Shown in pieces: positions 8,553 through 16,130 of a DNA stretch of 64,000 nucleotides. The stretch spans positions 1-64,000 of the forward strand of contig JANQQD010000085.1 in NCBI GenBank assembly GCA_028285185.1. The letters are read 5' to 3'. This DNA comes from Anaerolineae bacterium. Lineage in GTDB: Bacteria; Pseudomonadota; Alphaproteobacteria; DSM-16000; Inquilinaceae. Below the pieces are notes generated by a model. The model ran no database searches and was not told where the DNA came from. It saw only the letters and a program-made list of their open reading frames with translations. Numbering within the stretch: the stretch's first letter is position 1; every line of letters starts with the position of its first letter. The translations under genes were made by a program, and so were the position numbers.

Positions 8553-9050
8553 ATGGGCCCACCGAGACGCAGCCCCATCCGCTTTCCGACCCCCGATCTG
8601 GTCGTGCAAGAGACCGGGGACTACGTTGCCGAGCAGCAGGCCTATCTGAACCTCATCCGCACGGCCGAGACGCTGAGTGCAGATCTGAGCGATCTCTTCG
8701 ACCGGCACGGGGTCTCGGGTAAGCAGTACAACGTGCTGCGGGCCATTCGGCGGGGTGGGGCAGACGGTCTCACCGCCTCCCAGATCGGGGAACAGCTCAC
8801 AGACCCGCGGGCCGACGCGACCCGCCTTGTCGACCGCCTGGTACGCGAAGGCTTTGTCGAGCGGGAACACGACGCATCCGATCGCCGGGTGGTCCGATCG
8901 CGTCTAACGGAACGCGGGACCTCACTCTTGCGGGCGCTGGATGCGCCGCTGGTCGACTTGCACCGGCGCCAGCTTCAGCACCTGACCGGGGACGAAATCG
9001 AGACGCTGATCGCCCTCCTGAAGAAGGCTCGGCAGGAACGGAGTGACTGA
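8553..9050 (+). CDS. MarR-family transcriptional regulator
   Basis: This 165-residue winged-helix protein has the MarR layout: N-terminal dimer helices, a GVSGKQYNVLRAI helix, a recognition region (LTASQIGEQL then TDPRADATRLVDRLVREG), and a wing containing DASDRRVVRSRLTERG. The C-terminal helix completes the dimer interface. MarR proteins usually repress a neighbouring gene and release on ligand or oxidant binding. There is no Cys suggesting a redox sensor of the OhrR type. The palindrome just upstream is the likely binding site, and the divergent secreted FGE-like gene is the likely target. Confidence 0.88.
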   Translation: MGPPRRSPIRFPTPDLVVQETGDYVAEQQAYLNLIRTAETLSADLSDLFDRHGVSGKQYNVLRAIRRGGADGLTASQIGEQLTDPRADATRLVDRLVREGFVEREHDASDRRVVRSRLTERGTSLLRALDAPLVDLHRRQLQHLTGDEIETLIALLKKARQERSD

Positions 9051-9192
9051 CGGAACACGGCTCACATGGCCCGCGCCATGCCCTTCCCGTTTGCCTCGAC
9101 CGAGATTGCGCCAACCGACACTGGACCGATCCCCGCTCCAGCCGTTAGGGTCGCGGCGCCGTGAGGTGGCAGATCCCGCCGCGGAGGGCGAC

Positions 9193-10224
9193 ATGGCCAA
9201 GACCCACGACCCGTTAGACCAGTTGATCGGCGAAGAGCGGCCGTCGCGCTGGCAGCGCCTGCGCAGCCGGTTTGCCCGCCTGTTCATGAAGGAAATCGAG
9301 AGGGGCGAGTACAAGCGCCGGGTAATCACGCCGGTAATTGTCGGCGTGCTCGTCGCCATCCTCGGCTATTACGTCATCGGCGCCATCCTCGTGCATGTCG
9401 TCGACGATGACACGGATTTCGCTGTGGCCGAGCCCACAGCGGGCGGCAGCCTGGCGGTGGATACGGCCGTCGCTTTGATCCGGCGGGAGGTCGACGAACA
9501 CGGCTGGACGGCGAACGACCCGTTCTTCTATCCGGGCTGGATTCTCGACAACAAGCCGAACTACCAGCAGGGCATCATCTATGCCCTCAGCCGCTTCACG
9601 ATCGAGATGAGCGACCAGATCGGGCGCGCCCGGGGCTCTTCCCTGGTCGACGAAGATCTGGACCAGGCTGTCGGTATGCTGCGCATTCCGGGAGACCGAT
9701 GGACCTTCGAGTTCTCCAACCTGCTGGTGCCAACCGTGAGCGCCGATCAAGAGTACCGGAGAGCGGCAGACGCGCTGGAGCGTTACAATCAGCGCCTTGC
9801 CGCGGGCGACGCCGTGTTCGAGCGGCGCGCCGACAACCTGCTGCGCACGCTCGACCGCATTGCCGCCGATCTCGGCTCTTCCTCCGCCGGCATTGCCGAG
9901 CATCTGGAAACCCAGGGCGGGTGGATCATCGACACCACCGCCGACGACATCTTCTATGCCACCAAGGGCCGGCTCTACGGCTACACCATGATCCTGCAGG
10001 CGCTGGCGATCGACTTCGCCGACGTCATCGAAGCCAACGGGCTGACCGCGGTTTGGGAGCAGATGATCGCCAGCCTGCGCCAGGCGGTTGCGCTGTCGCC
10101 CTGGATCGTCATCAGCGGCGCCCCGGACAGCCAGTCTCTGCCCAGCCATTTGTCCGGCCTGGGCTTCTACCTGCTGCGCGCCCGCACGCAGCTGCGTGAA
10201 GCGAGCGACGTGCTCAGGAATTAG
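9193..10224 (+). CDS. DUF2333 family membrane protein
   Basis: This 343-residue protein has a basic cytoplasmic N-terminus, one transmembrane helix at about 46-70, and a large periplasmic domain. The pattern after the helix fits the DUF2333 family of proteobacteria, for which I know no function: a conserved WTANDPFFYPGWILDN block, then helices with paired acidic residues and a C-terminal LLRARTQL. The ATG at 9193 has GGAGGG just upstream, and residues before it in the open frame look like non-coding sequence. Its stop overlaps the stop of the convergent tyrosine phosphatase gene. Confidence 0.75.
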   Translation: MAKTHDPLDQLIGEERPSRWQRLRSRFARLFMKEIERGEYKRRVITPVIVGVLVAILGYYVIGAILVHVVDDDTDFAVAEPTAGGSLAVDTAVALIRREVDEHGWTANDPFFYPGWILDNKPNYQQGIIYALSRFTIEMSDQIGRARGSSLVDEDLDQAVGMLRIPGDRWTFEFSNLLVPTVSADQEYRRAADALERYNQRLAAGDAVFERRADNLLRTLDRIAADLGSSSAGIAEHLETQGGWIIDTTADDIFYATKGRLYGYTMILQALAIDFADVIEANGLTAVWEQMIASLRQAVALSPWIVISGAPDSQSLPSHLSGLGFYLLRARTQLREASDVLRN

Positions 10225-10697
10225 ACCGAGCGGTCTCGGATCGCCGCAATCAGGCCGTCCACGCCGGCTTCGATCAGGTCGAGCGCATGCTCGAACCCGG
10301 CCCTGCCGCCATAGTAGGGGTCGGGCACGTCGCGCGCGCCGGCGTCCGGCGCGAAGTCCATCAACAGCCGGACCGAGGCATGGGCATCCGCCGGTGCCGC
10401 CCGGTCCAGCGCGGCCTTGTGTCCGCGGTCCAGCGCCAGGATCAGGTCGAAGTCGTCGAAATCGCGCGGGCTGACCCGGCGGGCGCGCTGCCCGGTGAAG
10501 TCGTAGCCCCGCAGCTCGCCCACGGCGACCGACCGTTCGTCCGGGCTCTCGCCCACGTGATAGGCATGGGTGCCGGCGCTGTCGACGACGACTTCGCCAT
10601 CCAGCCCGGCCTTCGCGGCGCGCCCGCGCAGCACCGCCTCGGCCGAGGGCGAGCGACAGATGTTCCCGGTGCAGACGAACAGGACACGGGTGGGCAT
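10221..10697 (-). CDS. Low-molecular-weight protein tyrosine phosphatase
   Basis: This 158-residue cytosolic enzyme has the complete signature near the N-terminus. The P-loop is C9-T-G-N-I-C-R15-S with nucleophile Cys9, and the general acid Asp lies in DPYYGG. Such enzymes dephosphorylate protein tyrosines (often with bacterial tyrosine kinases in capsule control) or low-molecular-weight substrates. No tyrosine kinase of the Wzc type is in this window. The start at 10697 is set by the family N-terminus (MPTRVLFVCTGN); the ribosome site is weak. The gene is divergent from the sirtuin gene. Confidence 0.92.
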   Translation of the reverse strand: MPTRVLFVCTGNICRSPSAEAVLRGRAAKAGLDGEVVVDSAGTHAYHVGESPDERSVAVGELRGYDFTGQRARRVSPRDFDDFDLILALDRGHKAALDRAAPADAHASVRLLMDFAPDAGARDVPDPYYGGRAGFEHALDLIEAGVDGLIAAIRDRSV

Positions 10698-10781
10698 GAG
10701 GTGCACGCAGTCCGGTGGTGATGCGGGGTGCGCAGGGTGTACCATGGATCGTGTGACCGCAAGACGGCGAAGGTGGGGCTA

Positions 10782-11510
10782 GTGGACCAGCTGAAGGCAA
10801 CGGACCGGATCGTGATCCTGACGGGCGCGGGCATTTCCAAGGAATCGGGGCTCGACACGTTTCGCGATGCCGACGGCATCTGGGCGCAATACGACCTGGA
10901 GGATGTGGCGACACCCCAGGGCTTCGCGCGCAATCCCAAGCTGGTGCAGGACTTCTATAACGCCCGCCGGCGGGGCCTGCTGGACCCGGACGTGCAGCCA
11001 AATGCCGCCCATGCCGCGCTCGCCCGGCTGGAACAGACTTGGCCCGGCGAGGTGCTGCTGGTCACCCAGAACATCGACGACCTGCACGAACGCGGCGGCT
11101 CCGCCAACCTGATCCACATGCATGGCGAACTCTTGAAGGCCCGCTGCCTGGACACAGGCGAGGTCGTCGCCTGGCACGACGACATTACGGTGGAGACGCC
11201 ATCACCGGTCACCGGCACGCCCGGCCGGCTGCGCCCGCATATCGTCTGGTTCGGCGAGATGCCGCTGGAGATGGAGCGGATCTATCAGGCGCTGGCGACC
11301 TGCGGCCTTTTCCTGTCCATCGGCACCTCGGGCACGGTCTATCCGGCCGCCGGCTTCGTGCAGGAAGCGGCCGTGCACGGCGCCTATTCCGTGGAGCTGA
11401 ACATGGAGCCGTCGGCCGGCCGCGGCCTGTTCGACGAGGCCATCCACGCCCCGGCGACGGAGGCCGTGCCCGCCTTCGTCGAGCGCGTGCTGGCGCGCGC
11501 GGCCGCGTGA
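10782..11510 (+). CDS. cobB: NAD-dependent protein deacylase CobB (class III sirtuin)
   Basis: This 242-residue protein matches the E. coli CobB layout closely. It has the NAD-binding GAGISKESGLDTFR, the FYNARRR segment, TQNIDDLHERGG, the catalytic His114 in MHGELL, RPHIVWFGEMP and GTSGTVYPAAGF. Tyr59-x-x-Arg62 is the motif that class III sirtuins use to accept succinyl- or malonyl-lysine, so desuccinylation is likely in addition to deacetylation. Only one cysteine (Cys122) remains of the usual four zinc ligands. The GTG start at 10782 follows an AAGGTGG ribosome site. Its stop overlaps the GTG of the next gene. Confidence 0.9.
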   Translation: MDQLKATDRIVILTGAGISKESGLDTFRDADGIWAQYDLEDVATPQGFARNPKLVQDFYNARRRGLLDPDVQPNAAHAALARLEQTWPGEVLLVTQNIDDLHERGGSANLIHMHGELLKARCLDTGEVVAWHDDITVETPSPVTGTPGRLRPHIVWFGEMPLEMERIYQALATCGLFLSIGTSGTVYPAAGFVQEAAVHGAYSVELNMEPSAGRGLFDEAIHAPATEAVPAFVERVLARAAA

Positions 11511-12106
11511 GCGACGCCGCCACGGAGACGCTGGCCGAGGTCGAAGCCGCCGCGGCGGCCTGCACGGTCTGTGCGGAGCATCTGCCGTTGGGGCCACGGC
11601 CGGTGTTTCGCGTGTCACCGACGGCACGGCTGTTGATCATCGGCCAGGCGCCGGGCACGCGCGTACACGCTTCCGGCATCCCCTGGAACGACCCCAGCGG
11701 CGACCGCCTGCGCGACTGGCTGGGGCTGGACCGCGACCGGTTCTACGATCCCTCCCGGATCGCCATCGTACCCATGGGTTTCTGCTATCCGGGCACCGAC
11801 GCCAAGGGCGGCGACAAGCCGCCGCGGCGGGAATGCGCGCCGCTGTGGCACGAGCGGATGCTGCGCCACCTGACCGATATCGGCCTGACCCTTCTGGTCG
11901 GCAGCTATGCCCAGCGCCACTATCTGGCCAGCCGCCGCCGCGGCAGCCTGAACGACACGGTGCGCGCCTGGCGGGACTACCTGCCCCAATACCTGCCGCT
12001 GCCGCACCCAAGCTGGCGCAACACCGCCTGGCTGAAGCGCAACCCGTGGTTCGAGGCCGAGCTGGTGCCGGAGCTGCGGTCGCGGGTGGCAACGCTGTTG
12101 ATTTGA
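11507..12106 (+). CDS. Uracil-DNA glycosylase family protein
   Basis: This 199-residue protein has the UDG-superfamily fold pattern. The first motif is IIGQAPGTRVHASGIPWND, followed by SGDRLRDWLG and, late in the protein, the second motif LPLPHPSWRN with the conserved His-Pro-Ser. Cysteines near the N-terminus (CTVCAEH) resemble those of iron-sulfur members, but I count too few for a certain cluster. Family members remove uracil or related damaged bases, while some members have lost activity. The GTG start overlaps the cobB stop (GTGA), so the two are translationally coupled. Confidence 0.78.
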   Translation: MSDAATETLAEVEAAAAACTVCAEHLPLGPRPVFRVSPTARLLIIGQAPGTRVHASGIPWNDPSGDRLRDWLGLDRDRFYDPSRIAIVPMGFCYPGTDAKGGDKPPRRECAPLWHERMLRHLTDIGLTLLVGSYAQRHYLASRRRGSLNDTVRAWRDYLPQYLPLPHPSWRNTAWLKRNPWFEAELVPELRSRVATLLI

Positions 12107-12112
12107 GGTGGC

Positions 12113-12193
12113 CGTCGGGTTTCGGCTTCGCCTCTACCCGACCTACATCGGCGACTGGCTTTGGGTCGGGTAGAGCGAAAGCGAAACCCGACG
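12113..12193. repeat. Large imperfect palindromic intergenic element
   Basis: Arms of about 30 bases (12113-12143 and 12164-12193) are reverse complements with one mismatch and one inserted base. Each has the form CGTCGGGTTTCG...CTCTACCCGACC, with a loop of about 20 bases. The sequence type, with CGGGT at one end of each arm and ACCCG at the other, resembles REP-like palindromes scattered between genes in many proteobacteria. It also lies between two convergent genes and could stop transcription from both sides. Confidence 0.7.
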
Positions 12194-12206
12194 CGACCGT
12201 CGCAGA

Positions 12207-12602
12207 TCAAGGCTCCATCGCCTCGAGCCGCTCCATATCCTCGTCGCTGAAGCCGTAATGGTGGCCGATCTCGTGGATCAGAACGTGGCGGACGACATGG
12301 TGCAGGTCTTCGCCGGTCTCGCACCAATAGGCCAGGATCGGCTGGCGGTAGAGGAAGATGATGTCGACATGGGTGGCGCTGACGCCGACGCTCTTCTCGC
12401 CGAACGGTGTGCCGACATAGAGCCCCAACAAGTCGAAGGGGCCGTCCAGTTCCATCTCCGCCACCGTGGCGTCGTCGGGGAACTCCTCCACACGGATGGC
12501 CACGCCTTCAATGGGGGCCAGCAGTTCCGCAGGCAGATCGGCCATGGCCTCTTCCGCCATGGCTGTCATGTCGTCGATCGTGGGGGGTGTGATGCGCCGC
12601 AT
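12207..12602 (-). CDS. Small zincin-like metallopeptidase family protein
   Basis: This 131-residue protein has a zinc-protease motif near the C-terminus (HVLIHEIGHHYGFSDEDM), with HEIGH as the metal-binding HExxH and a downstream Asp as probable third ligand. Length and arrangement fit the small, broadly distributed bacterial zincin family once called DUF1025, whose substrate is unknown to me. An in-frame ATG at 12614 is an alternative start. The gene follows the large GGDEF/EAL-like gene by 50 bases on the same strand, so the two may be co-transcribed. Confidence 0.82.
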   Translation of the reverse strand: MRRITPPTIDDMTAMAEEAMADLPAELLAPIEGVAIRVEEFPDDATVAEMELDGPFDLLGLYVGTPFGEKSVGVSATHVDIIFLYRQPILAYWCETGEDLHHVVRHVLIHEIGHHYGFSDEDMERLEAMEP

Positions 12603-12652
12603 GGGCGCAACCATACCCCCGACCCGGGCCCGACGGACAGGACGATCGGCGC

Positions 12653-15340
12653 CTACCGGGCTGCGCCTGCGGCGTTGCGCTGTCCGGCCGCACGGTCGGT
12701 ATCGGTCATCGGCCGCCATTCGGGGCCGCTCCAGGGTTGGGGCACGGCAAGCGGCGGCCCCAGGCCCGCGCCGCTGACCAGCCAGTGGCCGTCGGCGGCC
12801 TGCGCCACACCTTGCGCGTCGTCCAGCCCCCAGAGAAAGGTGCGCAATCCACGCCCTGGCCGCGGCAGGGTAGGGCAGCGACGGCGGCCGAAATCGGCGA
12901 GATCAAGTCCAAGCCCACACGCCCTGAGATCGGCTATGGCCTGTGGTGGCGGCCCGTTACCGTCGATCCGCAGCAGCACGTCGCGGCACAGCCCCGGCAG
13001 AACGTTACGCAAGGCGCCGAGCGCCGCGGTCGGCGGCGCCTTCGGCCAACCGCCGATTTCCAGAAGCAGATACCGGCCACGGGCAGCGGAAGGGAAATGC
13101 TCCAGGATCAGCTTCGTCGTTTCGAAATGGGGCGGCATCAGCGTCGTGAAGCCCAGTGGCACCACCATCAGCCATCCCTGACGGGCGTCGATATTGCGCT
13201 CGATCCGGTCCAGTGTGGCATAGAGCATGGCCAGATCGACGGCGACCTTGGCGGCGACGGGCGACGCGCGACCCAGATGCATGACGCGGGGACTGGAGCC
13301 ATCCTCCCCAGCCGCCATCGGGGCCGCAAGATAGGTGTCGACGCGCCGCGTGGTGCTGTTCCAGACGGGCCAGAAGCCGGCAACCAGCCCCGCCGGCAGG
13401 GCTGCCGTCACGGCGCTGTCCGGCAGCTTCGGCCGGCGCCGCTTCGCCGTGTCCGGCGGCGGCCAGGTCAGGTGCTGCCAGGGTGCGGCCTTGGGCGGGC
13501 CGGGGTCATAGTGATCGTGGGTCAGGTCGTGCCCGACGACCGTTCCCACCTCGATCATCATGGGCCAATCGAAATCGGGCCGTGGTACGATCGGATCGCT
13601 TTCGATCAGCCCACCCTCTTCCTGGCGGGTTTCGGTCGGGCCGCCCCAGTCGTTGTTCGGCTTCGATGGCAGCGGGTCGGAGGCGACGTCGTTGCTGCTG
13701 CCGGCCCGTTCGCCCGTGGAGCCGCCCCAGCGCGCGCCCTCGTCCGGCCTTGCCTTCGTGGTCCGGGACCACTCGGCCTCGCTGATCGGCCGGTCGCGTG
13801 TCTCTGCCCAATGACCAGCGGTCGCCGATCGCGTCTCCGTCTGGTTGGCCCGGGCCGAGATATCGTTTTCCCTGGTCGTGGTGCTTGGCCATGCCGGATC
13901 GGGCTGAGCCGCTCCAGGCACATCCGGAGTCTGCCACTCCGTTGCCGCCTCATCCCGGTTGCCACTGGTGGGCGAGCCCACGCCCATCTCCACGACGCTG
14001 CCGTCGTGACCTGGCCAGTGATCGCCATCGGGACCGCCCGACTTGGTTTCCAGCTGTTCCCATTCGGCATCTGGCTTGTGTCTGCCTGCGGTCTTGGTCG
14101 ACTTCGCAGCCTCCGACGCGCCCTTCGCATCCTCGGTCAGACGCGCCTCGGATCCCTCTCTGTCAATGGTATGCCACCGTTGATCGGTACCGGATTCTCC
14201 GGCCGCCTCAGTCCACTCGGCGTCCTCCGCATGATGCCTGTCATCGGTTGTGGATTGCCCTTCACCTCCCGCGTCGGCATCACCAGGATCGAATTGAGGC
14301 ATGGACGATGCCGTCGCAGGCGCGCTTTCCCACACGCCCACGGCACCCGAAGTGCCCCGCCGGTTGCCCGTCTCGCCGAAATCGGCAGCGACAGAGCCCG
14401 TGGGGACAGTCAAGGGTTCGATCGTGTCCCAGTCGAGATCGCCCTGCTTGCCCGTCTTCGCGGTACGTCGTTCGGCGTCGCTCGAACGGTCGTTTGCCGT
14501 CAGCTTCATTGGGGCGTTCGCGTCGTCGACGCGCTTCAGCGTCTGCCACTTTTCCTCTCGGCCCTCGGGGCGATCGTTGGCGCCAAGCTTGATCAGCTTG
14601 TTTGGGCGGTCCGGGTCGATCTCCGTCCAGCGCTCCCGTTTGTCGCGGCCTTGCGCCGTCCACTGGGCGTCATCGGTATCGCCGTCCCCATCTCGTTTCA
14701 GGGTGGTTGCCCGGTCCAGCGGATCGTCGGTCACCAGCTTCGGTGCCGCCTTGTCGCCGCCCTCTGGCGGTTCCAACGGCACGAGATGGGCGCTTCCGTC
14801 GGCCGCCGTGTCCAGCATCACCACGGTGGCGGCTTCCACCGCCCGGTCCAGGGCGGCCTCGTCCAGCTCGCCGACCGCATCCATGATCTCAGCGGCGTCG
14901 ACCTGGGTAAGCTGCGCATGGACGCCGACGAACCGGTCGCCGATCAGGCGCTTCATCAGCGCTTCGGTGATGTCGTGCAGCTTCTCCGTGGCAACGGCAT
15001 CATCCGGGACGTCGAACAGGAACAGGAATGTATCGTCGGATTCATGGACGCAGGTGTCGCTCTTCCGGAGCCGGCGGGAAATCGTATTCTCTGCCGCAAG
15101 GCCTACCGTGCGGGCATACTTTTCCCACTCTTCGGACACAGCCTCTTTGAAGCTGCGCAACGACAGCACCTGGAACGTGGTGTTGGGGTCGACTGCCCGC
15201 TGGCTGACCAGTTCGTCGAAGGTCAGGAACGAGAAGTCGAGTTCGCCGATCCGGCTTGTCGTGCCCTGGCCGCCGGCCTGCTCAGATGCGGTCTCGACGT
15301 AGAGAACCCGTTGCAGAAGGTCTTTTAGACCTCGGGACAT
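12653..15340 (-). CDS. Degenerate GGDEF/EAL-like protein with a Trp-punctuated disordered centre
   Basis: This 895-residue protein has three parts. Residues about 55-150 resemble a GGDEF domain in helix and strand order (RRLRKSD...DDTFLFLFDVPDD), but the GGDEF signature is replaced by ESDDT, so it cannot be an ordinary diguanylate cyclase. Residues about 195-620 are hydrophilic and low in aliphatic residues but carry 16 tryptophans between 227 and 592. Residues about 645-880 resemble an EAL domain (FWPVWNSTTRRVDTYLAAP, LLLEIGGWP, GLGLDLADFG), again without the catalytic EAL and metal residues. A non-enzymatic c-di-GMP receptor or scaffold is the best guess. The start at 15340 has a weak ribosome site; the open frame continues 42 residues further up. 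Confidence 0.6.
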   Translation of the reverse strand: MSRGLKDLLQRVLYVETASEQAGGQGTTSRIGELDFSFLTFDELVSQRAVDPNTTFQVLSLRSFKEAVSEEWEKYARTVGLAAENTISRRLRKSDTCVHESDDTFLFLFDVPDDAVATEKLHDITEALMKRLIGDRFVGVHAQLTQVDAAEIMDAVGELDEAALDRAVEAATVVMLDTAADGSAHLVPLEPPEGGDKAAPKLVTDDPLDRATTLKRDGDGDTDDAQWTAQGRDKRERWTEIDPDRPNKLIKLGANDRPEGREEKWQTLKRVDDANAPMKLTANDRSSDAERRTAKTGKQGDLDWDTIEPLTVPTGSVAADFGETGNRRGTSGAVGVWESAPATASSMPQFDPGDADAGGEGQSTTDDRHHAEDAEWTEAAGESGTDQRWHTIDREGSEARLTEDAKGASEAAKSTKTAGRHKPDAEWEQLETKSGGPDGDHWPGHDGSVVEMGVGSPTSGNRDEAATEWQTPDVPGAAQPDPAWPSTTTRENDISARANQTETRSATAGHWAETRDRPISEAEWSRTTKARPDEGARWGGSTGERAGSSNDVASDPLPSKPNNDWGGPTETRQEEGGLIESDPIVPRPDFDWPMMIEVGTVVGHDLTHDHYDPGPPKAAPWQHLTWPPPDTAKRRRPKLPDSAVTAALPAGLVAGFWPVWNSTTRRVDTYLAAPMAAGEDGSSPRVMHLGRASPVAAKVAVDLAMLYATLDRIERNIDARQGWLMVVPLGFTTLMPPHFETTKLILEHFPSAARGRYLLLEIGGWPKAPPTAALGALRNVLPGLCRDVLLRIDGNGPPPQAIADLRACGLGLDLADFGRRRCPTLPRPGRGLRTFLWGLDDAQGVAQAADGHWLVSGAGLGPPLAVPQPWSGPEWRPMTDTDRAAGQRNAAGAAR
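13565..14662 (-). repeat. Degenerate protein-level repeat: W-x-x-[IL]-[DEK] motifs
   Basis: Within the large GGDEF/EAL-like protein, Trp occurs at residues 227, 238, 265, 304, 337, 376, 389, 427, 442, 469, 484, 511, 524, 538, 565 and 592. Five copies are close to one consensus: RWTEID, KWQTLK, DWDTIE, RWHTID and EWEQLE. Several others keep the preceding acidic-x-acidic context (DAEW, EAEW, ATEW). Spacing varies from 11 to 39 residues, so this is a motif array and not a tandem DNA repeat. Confidence 0.65.
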
Positions 15341-15530
15341 CACATTCGGCCCGGCCGCCAGCGTGGTTACTGACCCGGCGACGGGGCCAGGGATCGTCTG
15401 CCAGCAAGATCGACAGGCCGCCGATGGCGCCCAGTCCGCCAGGGTACCCGATGGTCTTAGGGCCAAGGCGCTGAAAATAGGGTTAATTTCGGTCCGGCAT
15501 TAATGAGTATCGACGCAAATCTTCGCCAAA
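15341..15530. other. 190-base spacer, AT-richer than its surroundings
   Basis: This spacer lies between the start of the large GGDEF/EAL-like gene and the stop of the GNAT gene, both on the minus strand. The stretch 15470-15530 is distinctly AT-richer and is the likely promoter region of the large gene, but I cannot assign -35 and -10 boxes with confidence. I see no gene or strong hairpin. Confidence 0.4.
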
Positions 15531-16130
15531 TCAGCCGAAGTGGAGATCGCCGTCGTTGCGAAGAATGGCGAAGGTGACGTGGTCCTGCCAGACACCATCG
15601 ATCATTAAATAGTCGCGCGCCAGTCCCTCTTCGTGGAATCCGACGCGAGCCAGCAGCGTGCGGCTGGCGATGTTGTGCGGCAGACAGGCGGCCTCGATGC
15701 GGTGCAGGCCCAGATCGCGGAAGCCGAAGGCCACGATCGCCCGGCCGGCTTCCGTCATATAGCCGCGGCGCGCATGGCGCCCGCCGATCCAATAGCCCAG
15801 CGACGCCATCTGCGCGACGCCGCGGCGCACATTCGCAAAGCTCGCTCCGCCTAAGAGCGCGTTGTCCCCCTTGCGGAAGATCAGGAAACTGTAGCCTTCA
15901 TCGTTGCGCCATTCCGCCATCTGTCGGCGCAGCCGGCGCAAGAAGGCGTTGCGTGAGAGCGCGTCGCGCGGCCAGGTTGGCTCCCAAGGTGTCAGGAAGT
16001 CGCGGCTTTCCTCGCGCAGGAACGCCCACACCTTCCAGTCGCGCGGCCGCGCCGGCCGCAGGTAAAGGCGCGCAGCGTCCAGCCGGACCGACGGGACCGT
16101 ATTGATCCCGGTCTTCAGAAAGCCGATCAC
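15531..16130 (-). CDS. GNAT-family N-acetyltransferase (RimJ/RimL type)
   Basis: This 199-residue protein carries the RimJ/RimL-like features LRPARPRDWKVWAFLREESRDFLTPWEP, GYWIGGRHARRGYMTEA (acetyl-CoA site), and HRIEAACLPHNIASRTLLARVGFHEEG. Relatives acetylate the alpha-amino group of ribosomal proteins or small molecules; the substrate here is unknown. The GTG start overlaps the stop of the M16 peptidase gene (GTGA), so it is the last cistron of thrC-peptidase-GNAT. Confidence 0.88.
   Translation of the reverse strand: MIGFLKTGINTVPSVRLDAARLYLRPARPRDWKVWAFLREESRDFLTPWEPTWPRDALSRNAFLRRLRRQMAEWRNDEGYSFLIFRKGDNALLGGASFANVRRGVAQMASLGYWIGGRHARRGYMTEAGRAIVAFGFRDLGLHRIEAACLPHNIASRTLLARVGFHEEGLARDYLMIDGVWQDHVTFAILRNDGDLHFG

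Noticed and set aside
12737-15328. 863-codon open frame on the plus strand opposite the GGDEF/EAL-like gene
   Set aside because: It is an antisense shadow caused by high GC at third positions. The translation is Arg/Gly/Pro-rich without domain patterns, while the minus-strand frame has recognisable domain flanks and a composition fitting a real protein.
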